Shown here one piece after another: positions 1-6,344 of a stretch of 11,370 nt of DNA (its first letter is position 1; every line of letters starts with the position of its first letter). The stretch is taken from positions 1-11,370 of the forward strand of contig CAZQRW010000053.1 in the NCBI GenBank assembly GCA_964596115.1, read 5' to 3'. The notes under the pieces are model-generated. The model did no database searches. It was not told where the DNA came from and was given only the letters and a program-made list of their open reading frames with translations. The position numbers and the translations under genes are program-made. The DNA comes from CAZQRW01 sp964596115 (GTDB taxonomy: Bacteria > Hydrothermota > UBA3072 > B12-G15).

Positions 1-5
1 TTCTC

Positions 6-34
6 TTGAAATCGCCCGAGTTATATTGTATAAT
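6..34 (+). promoter_or_regulatory. Sigma70-type promoter for the GYD-domain gene
   Basis: A -35 box TTGAAA lies at 6-11 and a perfect -10 box TATAAT at 29-34, separated by 17 bases. Transcription would begin near 41, almost on the Shine-Dalgarno AAGGAGG (41-47), giving a 5' leader of only about 12 bases before the ATG at 53. The boxes are read directly; activity is inferred. Confidence 0.7.
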
Positions 35-52
35 TAAAAAAAGGAGGTTATT

Positions 53-349
53 ATGTCCACATATATTCTTCTAACAAAGTTACCACCTGAGGTAACAAAG
101 AGAATGAAAGAAAGGGCTTCTATTGGTCATCAATGGATGAAGAGGGTAAAAGAAAAATGTCCTGAGGTGAAATTTTCTGCACATTATGCACTTCTTGGTC
201 CATATGATTTTCTCGATATATATGAAGCACCTAACGAAGAGGTTGCAGCAAAAGTTGCAATGATTTCTTTAAGTCTGGGTGCTTCGAAAGCAGAAAGTTG
301 GACGGCAATCCCCTACAAAAGATTTCTTAAACTTACTGAAGAAATATAA
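53..349 (+). CDS. GYD-domain small protein
   Basis: A 98-residue cytosolic protein with no signal peptide or membrane segment. It matches the GYD domain family (PF08734), small alpha/beta proteins with a ferredoxin-like look whose biochemical role is not established. The family's core signature appears as GPYDF at residues 49-53, followed by a strand (LDIYEAP) and a helix (about 62-75), which is the usual order. The length is typical of stand-alone family members. The ATG at 53 is chosen because a strong Shine-Dalgarno (AAGGAGG) ends six bases upstream. The gene has its own promoter and stands apart from the next gene by 85 bp that contain further promoter-like sequences, so it is probably monocistronic. 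Family assignment is fairly sure; no specific function can be given. Confidence 0.8.
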   Translation: MSTYILLTKLPPEVTKRMKERASIGHQWMKRVKEKCPEVKFSAHYALLGPYDFLDIYEAPNEEVAAKVAMISLSLGASKAESWTAIPYKRFLKLTEEI

Positions 350-356
350 GTAAATA

Positions 357-386
357 TTGACAAATCGGAAATATTATTTTTATTAT
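357..386 (+). promoter_or_regulatory. Possible upstream promoter of the GNAT gene
   Basis: A perfect -35 box TTGACA (357-362) and a -10-like TATTAT (381-386) are 18 bases apart. A transcript from here would start near 393, inside the hairpin at 391-410, and would carry a leader of about 42 bases without a Shine-Dalgarno. This is an alternative to, or acts alongside, the promoter at 401-428. AT-rich intergenic DNA produces such matches by chance, so confidence is modest. Confidence 0.35.
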
Positions 387-390
387 GACC

Positions 391-410
391 GATTTTTCTA
401 TTGAAAAATC
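391..410 (+). terminator. AT-rich hairpin, weak terminator candidate after the GYD gene
   Basis: GATTTTTC (391-398) and GAAAAATC (403-410) form a perfect 8-bp inverted repeat with a 4-base loop (TATT), followed by the T-rich stretch ATTATTTTCT. It could end the GYD transcript, but the stem is almost all A-T and overlaps the -35 box of the GNAT promoter. An alternative, longer-loop stem pairs AAATCGG (362-368) with CCGATTT (389-395), and the two structures exclude each other. Confidence 0.35.
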
Positions 411-428
411 ATTATTTTCTTATATAAT
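401..428 (+). promoter_or_regulatory. Promoter for the GNAT gene, placed for a leaderless transcript
   Basis: A -35 box TTGAAA (401-406) and a perfect -10 box TATAAT (423-428) are 16 bases apart. The usual start site, seven bases after the -10 box, is position 435, which is the A of the GNAT start codon. There is no Shine-Dalgarno before that ATG, which agrees with a leaderless mRNA. Confidence 0.6.
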
Positions 429-434
429 TTTTCT

Positions 435-869
435 ATGGAAATTAAAATAAGAAGACTGACCATAGATGATTATCCAAAAATGAAAGAAATATGGGAGAAA
501 TCAGGGCTTCCATATAAGCCAAAGGGAAGGGATAGTTATGAAGAGATTAAAAAACAAATGGAAGACTTTGGCGATTTATTTCTTGGGGCAGAGATTGATA
601 ATAAGCTTGTCGGATTAATTATTGGATCTTCGGATGGAAGAAAAGGATGGCTGAATAGAATAGCTGTTGATCCCGTCTATCAGGGTAGAGGGATTGCGAA
701 GATGTTGACGACTGCCTGCGAAGAGGCACTTAAGGAAAGAGGAATAAAAATTTTTGCTGTTTTAATAGAATCATATAACAAAAATTCCCTTGCACTTGCA
801 GAAAAAATGGGATATGTTTTGCATAAAGACATATTTTATTTAACCAAAAGAGAAAGTGAAGAAATTTAA
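435..869 (+). CDS. GNAT-family N-acetyltransferase
   Basis: A 144-residue cytosolic acetyl-CoA-dependent acyltransferase of the GNAT superfamily. The N-terminal strand and helix pair (residues 3-20) is typical (IRRLTIDDYPKMKEIW). Motif A is clear at about 72-95: strand LNRIAVDP followed by the acetyl-CoA pyrophosphate loop QGRGIA (83-88) and its helix. Motif B follows with NKNSLALAEKMGY (115-127). The length is that of a single-domain RimI-like or small-molecule acetyltransferase; the substrate cannot be read from sequence. The ATG at 435 is the only sensible start because it begins the first beta strand, yet the bases before it (TATAATTTTTCT) contain no Shine-Dalgarno. It is probably co-transcribed with the lipoprotein gene 12 bp downstream, although no functional link is evident. 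Confidence 0.85.
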   Translation: MEIKIRRLTIDDYPKMKEIWEKSGLPYKPKGRDSYEEIKKQMEDFGDLFLGAEIDNKLVGLIIGSSDGRKGWLNRIAVDPVYQGRGIAKMLTTACEEALKERGIKIFAVLIESYNKNSLALAEKMGYVLHKDIFYLTKRESEEI

Positions 870-881
870 AAAGGAGGCATT

Positions 882-1397
882 ATGAAAAAGATTCTGTTTC
901 TACTTCCTTTGGTATTAGTTCTTTTATCCTGTGACCTGTTTGAGAAAGCGCTTGGGGGCACCATTGAAGGTACTGTTAGCAATGATACATTGACTGTTTC
1001 AAATGGATTTGTTATTTTGTTAAACAATATCAGTGATATTAACCAGATTAGTGAGCTTACTTCCAGCGGCTTAAGTGCACTTACCAACGTAGTGAAGGGG
1101 TTTGGTGTAATCGATTCAGATGGAACATATAAAATTCTCGCTGTCCCCGCTGGAGATTTTTATCTCTTTGCTGCAATTGATTCAAACGAGAATAATATCC
1201 TTGACTCCCTTGATCTTATTGGATGGTATGGTAAAGATACATCTGCGTCTATAACCATTCCGGATTCAACTTATACACTGAATTATACGATACCTGATAC
1301 AATTTCAATGGCAGAAAAAGAGAAAAGAACAAATATGAATATCGATATTTTGGTTAAGAAAAAGGAGTTTGAAACAGTTTATAATCCTGGAAAATAG
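882..1397 (+). CDS. Small lipoprotein with beta-sandwich-like domain and EF-hand-like loop
   Basis: A 171-residue secreted lipoprotein. The N-terminus has two lysines, a hydrophobic core and the lipobox LLSC, so signal peptidase II should cut before Cys17, which would be lipidated. Asp18 follows, a residue that in enterobacteria favours retention in the inner membrane; whether that rule holds here is unknown. Residues about 26-100 alternate short strands in a pattern (GTIEGTV, GTYKILAVPAGDFYLFAAID) like carboxypeptidase-regulatory or transthyretin-like Ig-fold domains. At 100-111 the pattern D-x-N-x-N-x-I-x-D-x-x-D fits a calcium-binding EF-hand or dockerin-type loop. The start is supported by AAGGAGG at 871-877. 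It lies 12 bp after the GNAT gene, so the two likely share a transcript. No named family is recognised with confidence. Confidence 0.75.
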   Translation: MKKILFLLPLVLVLLSCDLFEKALGGTIEGTVSNDTLTVSNGFVILLNNISDINQISELTSSGLSALTNVVKGFGVIDSDGTYKILAVPAGDFYLFAAIDSNENNILDSLDLIGWYGKDTSASITIPDSTYTLNYTIPDTISMAEKEKRTNMNIDILVKKKEFETVYNPGK

Positions 1398-1425
1398 AAT
1401 AGTCAAGAACTAAATCTCGTATTCT
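1396..1425. terminator. Weak bidirectional terminator candidate between convergent genes
   Basis: AGAATA (1396-1401) and TATTCT (1420-1425) can pair across the 12-bp gap between the lipoprotein stop and the response-regulator stop. On the + strand it is followed by TTTATTTTATTATAT, on the - strand by ATTTTCC. The stem is only six A-T-rich pairs with an 18-base loop, so this is tentative, but it is the only candidate at a convergent junction that needs an end for both transcripts. Confidence 0.25.
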
Positions 1426-2720
1426 TTTATTTTATTATATAGGGTCTTGTAACTTACATTTAAGAGTTTTGCTGCCTTAACCTTATTATTATTTGATATC
1501 CTCAATGCCTTTTTGATTACTTCAACCTCTGATTTTCTTCTCCCGATATCACCAGCCGCCTTGAGATCAAGCGGTAAAGAGGTAGGTTTTTCTTCTTTTA
1601 AAATGACGATATCTTTTTCTGTAATTAAGTCATTCTCGGAGAGGATTATCGATCTTTCAATAATATTCTCGAGTTCTCTTACATTTCCTGGCCAGTTATA
1701 CTCCTTCAGTTTTTTCAGTGCCTTACTATCTATCCCCCTTATTTTTTTGTTGAGTAATACTGAGTATCTCTTTAGGAAAAAATTGGCAAGTAAATCGATA
1801 TCAGATTTTTTCTCTCTTAAGGGGGAAAGATTTATAGGGAAGACTGAAAGTCTATAGTAAAGGTCCTCCCTGAATTTTTCTTCTTTCAGTAGTTTATTTA
1901 AATCTCTATTAGTGGCAGTTATTATACGGACATTAACTGGGATGTCAGTTCTTCCGCCAATCCTCTGTATTTTTTTCTCTTCTATTACCCGTAATACCTT
2001 TGCCTGGGTTGAAGGTGGCATATCTCCAATCTCATCGAAAAACACCGTTCCCCCTTCGGCGAGCTCTATTTTGCCGATTCTCTCCTCAACCCCTGTGGCA
2101 GTACCCTTTTCTATCCCGAATAATTCACTTTCAACAAGTGTATCAGGTATTGCAGCCGAATTAATAACAACGAAAGGTTTATTGCCCCTTTTACTCCACT
2201 TGTGTATTGCCCTTGCAAAGAGCTCTTTTCCAGTTCCACTTTCTCCTGTAAGTAGTACCGTGGTATCTGTTGGAGCAACCTTCAAAGCCAACTCTTTTGC
2301 TTTTCTAATATCTTCTGAATCACCAATAATTTCATAACCTTCTTTAGAAAGTAACGCCCTTCTTCGTTCATCAATTGCCCTTTTCAATTTAAAAATTAAG
2401 CCATCAGGATCAAATGGTTTCTGTATAAAATCCCACGCACCACTTTTTATTGCCTTGATAGCAATTTCCACATCACCGTAAGCTGTGATAATAATGATGG
2501 GTATATTGTCAATTTTCTTTACCCTCTCCATTAGCGCAATACCATCCATTCCCTTTAACTTCAGGTCAAAAATAGCTGCATCGTATTTTCCCACATTAAA
2601 ATTTTTCAAAGCATATTCACCCGATGGAAAATCATAAACCTCAAATCCGGCTTTCTTTATATTTCTTTTCAGCATTTCTCTAAAATTGTCTATGTCATCA
2701 ACAAGAAGAATCCTGGCCAT
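1410..2720 (-). CDS. NtrC-family response regulator with altered GAFTGA loop
   Basis: A 436-residue cytosolic transcription regulator with the three domains of the NtrC family. The receiver domain (about 1-118) has the acidic pair D8-D9, phospho-acceptor D52, T79 and K101. The AAA+ domain (about 130-365) has Walker A GESGTGKE (159-166), Walker B FFDE ending at D229-E230, ATNRD (269-273), arginine-finger region FREDLYYR (283-290) and sensor II WPGNVREL (343-350). A Fis-type helix-turn-helix lies at about 398-432. The sigma54-contacting loop, normally GAFTGA, reads GTATGV (206-211): the key Phe is Ala, and the segment after it is about one residue shorter than in enteric NtrC. Whether it activates sigma54 is therefore uncertain. 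The ATG overlaps the kinase stop codon as TAATG, so the two are translationally coupled. Target genes are not evident from the window. Confidence 0.9.
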   Translation of the reverse strand: MARILLVDDIDNFREMLKRNIKKAGFEVYDFPSGEYALKNFNVGKYDAAIFDLKLKGMDGIALMERVKKIDNIPIIIITAYGDVEIAIKAIKSGAWDFIQKPFDPDGLIFKLKRAIDERRRALLSKEGYEIIGDSEDIRKAKELALKVAPTDTTVLLTGESGTGKELFARAIHKWSKRGNKPFVVINSAAIPDTLVESELFGIEKGTATGVEERIGKIELAEGGTVFFDEIGDMPPSTQAKVLRVIEEKKIQRIGGRTDIPVNVRIITATNRDLNKLLKEEKFREDLYYRLSVFPINLSPLREKKSDIDLLANFFLKRYSVLLNKKIRGIDSKALKKLKEYNWPGNVRELENIIERSIILSENDLITEKDIVILKEEKPTSLPLDLKAAGDIGRRKSEVEVIKKALRISNNNKVKAAKLLNVSYKTLYNKIKEYEI

Positions 2721-3937
2721 TACAAGATTATCTCCGTTATTGTTCCTTTTCCCTTCTTACTTTGCACCGTGATGCTCCCACCATGCGCCTCTACTATTTT
2801 TTTTGTTAACCACATTCCTATACCAATGCCTCTTTCTCTACCTGTGTGAAATAGATCAAACATGGATGAAAGTTCCTCTTTATTCATACCCTTGCCATGA
2901 TCAGAAATTCTTATTTTTTTCCTATTATTAATGTTTCTTACAGTGATATTTATTTTTCCTTTACCATTCATCGATTTTATACTGTTGTCTATAATATTAT
3001 TAAAAACCTTAGAAAGTAAATCGGCATCGCCTTCAATTACATCGTTACCATAAACTCTCTTTTGGAGAATTATACCCTCTGGAGTATAGATAGAAGAAAT
3101 AATATTGGAAATACTGACTTTGGTTTTTTTCAAGAGTAAGGGTTTTGAAAGCATTAGAAGACTATCAGCGGTTCTGTTTAATAGGAAGGCCTCTTTTAAT
3201 ATTCTTTGAGCCAATTCTTTGTCCTTCAGCAATTTTGAATAACCAATGATGGTGCCGGTCGAATTTCGTATTTCATGTAATACGGTACTCATATTCTTCC
3301 CAATTTCAAAGAGGAACTTTTTCTCATTCATCTCTTGTTCTATTTTTTTGAGCCTATCGATTTCATTTTTGTAGTTTTTTACAAGTTCCTGAAGACTATT
3401 AACGAGATAATTATCTGTTTTATCGATGATCTCTGTCCGTTTAGATTTCGTAGGAGTCCTTAAAACAAGGAGAATTATTCCTACAAGGATAAATCCAAAA
3501 TAGATAAAAAACTTAATCCCCATTGAGAAATTCAATCTCAAAATTGCACCTGCTATCTCAGGATTTGATAATGAGATAAGTACGAATCTTTTTCCTGTTT
3601 TAAATAAACCATTTCTGACCCCCCAAAATAACGTAGAATCTGGAAAAACATTTAGTTCTTCAACGGTTCCTTCTCCTACACTCATAAGTATTTTACCATT
3701 ATTAGAGTAGACTGTTATCTTTTTTGTATTGTATTTATGCAAGAAATCATATAATACCTTATAGTCAATAGAATCGCCCCTGATATAAGGTTTAATTGTT
3801 TCAAAAGTAAGCCTTAGTTTCGAATCAAGTTGAGAAAAAAGGGTGTTTCTCATCTGGAGCAAGATCATCGTTGAATTTATATCCATCCATATAAACAACA
3901 AGAAAAGAACGAGGATGGATATTTTCAATGACTTCAT
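2720..3937 (-). CDS. Membrane sensor histidine kinase, partner of the downstream regulator
   Basis: A 405-residue inner-membrane histidine kinase. A first membrane segment (about 6-20) and a second (about 141-160) enclose an extracytoplasmic sensor region of roughly 115 residues that I cannot assign to a named family. A charged, probably coiled-coil linker (about 180-210) leads to the dimerisation domain with phospho-acceptor H221 in LHEIRNS. The ATP-binding domain has an N box (NNIIDNS, 313-319), a G1 box (DHGKGM, 346-351), an F box (LFDLFHTG, 359-366) and a G2-like GIGIGMWL (370-377). The overall order fits NtrB/ZraS-like kinases that pair with NtrC-type regulators. It follows ahcY by 3 bp and its stop overlaps the next start. 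By contact it is the cognate kinase; the signal is unknown. Confidence 0.88.
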   Translation of the reverse strand: MKSLKISILVLFLLFIWMDINSTMILLQMRNTLFSQLDSKLRLTFETIKPYIRGDSIDYKVLYDFLHKYNTKKITVYSNNGKILMSVGEGTVEELNVFPDSTLFWGVRNGLFKTGKRFVLISLSNPEIAGAILRLNFSMGIKFFIYFGFILVGIILLVLRTPTKSKRTEIIDKTDNYLVNSLQELVKNYKNEIDRLKKIEQEMNEKKFLFEIGKNMSTVLHEIRNSTGTIIGYSKLLKDKELAQRILKEAFLLNRTADSLLMLSKPLLLKKTKVSISNIISSIYTPEGIILQKRVYGNDVIEGDADLLSKVFNNIIDNSIKSMNGKGKINITVRNINNRKKIRISDHGKGMNKEELSSMFDLFHTGRERGIGIGMWLTKKIVEAHGGSITVQSKKGKGTITEIIL

Positions 3938-3940
3938 AAA

Positions 3941-5197
3941 TCAAGTGCCCTCCTCCCAGGAAGAAAGATATTTTTTCTGTTCCTCAGAGAGTTTGTCAAT
4001 TTGTATACCCATTGTTTTTAGTTTTATTGATGCAATTCTGTTGTCAATTTCTCCTGGAATTTTGTATACGCTTTTTTCAAGGGTGGCTCCACTTTCCTTT
4101 AAGTATTTTGCAGCCATAGCCTGATTTGCAAAACTCATATCCATCACAAGGGCAGGATGTCCTTCTGCCGCTGATAGATTGACAAGTCTGCCTTCTGCCA
4201 GTAAATTTATTCTTTTTCCATCTGACAGTGTATATTGGTCTACATAATCTCTGATTCGCTTTTTACTATTTGAAACTTCTTCAAGTCCCTGTTTATTAAT
4301 TTCTACATCAAAATGACCAGAATTTGCCAGAATTACATTATCTTTCATCTGCAAAAAATGTTTCTTTTTGATAACATTTTTGTCTCCAGTTACCGTAAGG
4401 AAGATATCACCTATTTTTGATGCATCATCCATTGGCATAACATTAAATCCATCCATTGCAGCCTCGAGTGCCCTTACTGGATCGACTTCACAGACTATAA
4501 CCTTTGCCCCCATTCCGGATGCCCTCATTGCTACACCCTTTCCACACATACCATATCCTACAACCACGAATGTAAGACCTGCAATCAGTATATTCGTTGA
4601 GCGAAGGATACCATCAATGGTAGACTGACCTGTTCCATATCTGTTGTCAAAGAGGTGCTTTGTATCAGAATCATTTACAGCAATAATAGGGTAGCCAAGC
4701 ACCTTTTGTTTTGCCATACTTCTTAATCTTATTACACCAGAGGTTGTTTCCTCAGTTCCACCAATAATTGTTGGAATAAGTTCTTTGTAACTTCTATGAA
4801 TTGTGCTGATGAGATCTGCCCCATCATCCATTGTAATATGGGGTTTTCTTGAAATAATTTCTTCTATATGTTGATAATAAGTCTCCTCGTGTTCCCCTTT
4901 TATAGCGAAAACAGGGATGTCGTAATCAAGGGAGAGTGAGGCAGCTACATCATCCTGAGTGGAAAGAGGATTTGAAGCTGTAAGATACACATCCGCTCCC
5001 CCTGCCTTTAGTGTTCTCATTAGGTTGGCGGTTTCTGTCGTTACATGGAGACAGGCACCTATTTTTAATCCTTGGAGAGGTCTTGTTTCTTTAAATTCTT
5101 CCCTAATAAACTTCAATACAGGCATAAAACTATCTGCCCATAGGATCCGTTCCTTACCTTTTTCCCTTAAGTTAGGGTCTTTTATGTGGTATTCCAT
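3941..5197 (-). CDS. ahcY: S-adenosylhomocysteine hydrolase (adenosylhomocysteinase)
   Basis: Cleaves S-adenosylhomocysteine to adenosine and homocysteine using tightly bound NAD, relieving product inhibition of SAM-dependent methyltransferases; cytosolic. At 418 residues it is the short form without the insert seen in many proteobacterial enzymes. The family's catalytic residues are in place: H51, D125, E150, K180, D184 and N185. The Rossmann NAD motif is GYGMCGKG (214-221). It ends soon after SEEQKKYL and lacks the C-terminal Lys/Tyr-bearing tail that closes the NAD site across subunits in the human enzyme, as in some thermophile forms. The ATG overlaps the metK stop as TAATG, with Shine-Dalgarno GAGGTG at 5203-5208. 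Pairing with metK supports a SAM-cycle role. Related archaeal enzymes can prefer S-inosylhomocysteine, which sequence alone does not settle. Confidence 0.95.
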   Translation of the reverse strand: MEYHIKDPNLREKGKERILWADSFMPVLKFIREEFKETRPLQGLKIGACLHVTTETANLMRTLKAGGADVYLTASNPLSTQDDVAASLSLDYDIPVFAIKGEHEETYYQHIEEIISRKPHITMDDGADLISTIHRSYKELIPTIIGGTEETTSGVIRLRSMAKQKVLGYPIIAVNDSDTKHLFDNRYGTGQSTIDGILRSTNILIAGLTFVVVGYGMCGKGVAMRASGMGAKVIVCEVDPVRALEAAMDGFNVMPMDDASKIGDIFLTVTGDKNVIKKKHFLQMKDNVILANSGHFDVEINKQGLEEVSNSKKRIRDYVDQYTLSDGKRINLLAEGRLVNLSAAEGHPALVMDMSFANQAMAAKYLKESGATLEKSVYKIPGEIDNRIASIKLKTMGIQIDKLSEEQKKYLSSWEEGT

Positions 5198-6333
5198 TAA
5201 AACACCTCACTTTTTAATTGCTCAACTTTGTCCTTTAATTCCCATGTAAATCCTTCCTCTTCTCTACCAAAGTGTCCATAAACTGCAGTACTTCGGTATA
5301 TAGGTCTTTGAAGTTCCAGCGTGTCAATAATTCCCCTTGGTGTTAGATTGAAAACCTTCTTTATAGCCTTGACGAGTTTTTCATCTTCAACTTTGCCTGT
5401 TCCAAATGTATCGGCATATATTGAAACTGGTTCCTCCACACCGATCGCATATGCAAGTTGAATTTCTATCCTTTTTGCTATTCCTGCTGCAACAATATTC
5501 TTTGCGATATATCTTGCCATATAAGCAGCGGAGCGATCAACCTTTGTTGGATCCTTGCCAGAGAAGCAACCACCTCCGTGTTTTCCTATTCCACCGTAGG
5601 AATCCACCATAATTTTCCTTCCTGTAACCCCTGTATCTGCCTGAGGGCCTCCTATAACAAATCTTCCGGTTGGATTTATTAGAATTTTTGTACCATTAGA
5701 CATTAATTCGGAAGGAATTATTTTTTTTATAACCTTTTCTACTATTACTTCTTTTAGTTCTTTTTCTGAGACGTTTGGATCGTGTTGGGACGAAACGACT
5801 ACAGCAGTAACCTTTACAGGTCTATCGTTTTCATATAGAATTGTCACCTGGGATTTTCCATCCGGTCTTAAAAAGTCCACCCCTTCATATTTTCTTATTT
5901 CAGCGAGCCTTTTAGCGAGTTTATGCGCTAACATAATTGGCATAGGCATAAGTTCCTGGGTTTCATCACTGGCATATCCGAACATCATACCTTGATCTCC
6001 TGCTCCGCCTGTATTGACACCCAGTGCTATATCGGGGGATTGTTCCTGTATCATCGTAAGGACAGCACAAGAATTATAATCAAACCCATATGCATTGTTA
6101 GTATATCCTACATCTTTGACAACTCTTCTTACAATCTTTGGAATTCCAACATATGCTTCCGTAGTTATCTCACCAGCCACAAGAACAAAACCCCTTGATG
6201 TAACAGTTTCTACAGCTACCCTGCCGAATGGATCTTTTTCCAGAACGGCATCAAGAACAGCATCAGATATCTGATCGCATAGTTTATCAGGATGTCCTTC
6301 TGTAACAGATTCGCTTGTAACTAACCTTCCCAT
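5197..6333 (-). CDS. metK: S-adenosylmethionine synthetase
   Basis: Makes S-adenosylmethionine from methionine and ATP, releasing phosphate and diphosphate; cytosolic, usually a tetramer needing Mg2+ and K+. At 378 residues it has the normal length. Motifs in order: GHPDK (13-17) near the N-terminus, signature 1 GAGDQG (110-115), and signature 2 GGGCFSGKDPTKVDRS (253-268). In signature 2 the usual Ala (GGGAFSGKD) is Cys at 256; the catalytic Lys and Asp residues around it are kept. The start is supported by AAGGAGG and an N-terminus, MGRLVTSESVTEGHPDK, that aligns with the family. It sits 11 bp after the nucleotidyltransferase gene and overlaps ahcY by one base. There is no leader for a SAM riboswitch, so any such control would have to act elsewhere. 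Confidence 0.97.
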   Translation of the reverse strand: MGRLVTSESVTEGHPDKLCDQISDAVLDAVLEKDPFGRVAVETVTSRGFVLVAGEITTEAYVGIPKIVRRVVKDVGYTNNAYGFDYNSCAVLTMIQEQSPDIALGVNTGGAGDQGMMFGYASDETQELMPMPIMLAHKLAKRLAEIRKYEGVDFLRPDGKSQVTILYENDRPVKVTAVVVSSQHDPNVSEKELKEVIVEKVIKKIIPSELMSNGTKILINPTGRFVIGGPQADTGVTGRKIMVDSYGGIGKHGGGCFSGKDPTKVDRSAAYMARYIAKNIVAAGIAKRIEIQLAYAIGVEEPVSIYADTFGTGKVEDEKLVKAIKKVFNLTPRGIIDTLELQRPIYRSTAVYGHFGREEEGFTWELKDKVEQLKSEVF

Positions 6334-6344
6334 TATATTCCTCC

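Noticed and set aside
866..1087. A 73-codon frame on the - strand across the GNAT end and the lipoprotein start
   Set aside because: It is antisense to the signal peptide and Shine-Dalgarno of a well-supported gene, and matches no family.
1912..2337. A 141-codon open frame on the + strand opposite the response regulator
   Set aside because: It is antisense to the conserved AAA+ core, has no Shine-Dalgarno and a serine/proline-rich composition typical of a shadow frame.
4368..4628. An 86-codon + strand frame inside ahcY
   Set aside because: It lies opposite the NAD-binding domain of ahcY and has no start signal.
6334..6344. Possible SAM riboswitch before metK
   Set aside because: Only 11 bases separate metK from the upstream gene and they hold the Shine-Dalgarno, so there is no room for an aptamer.
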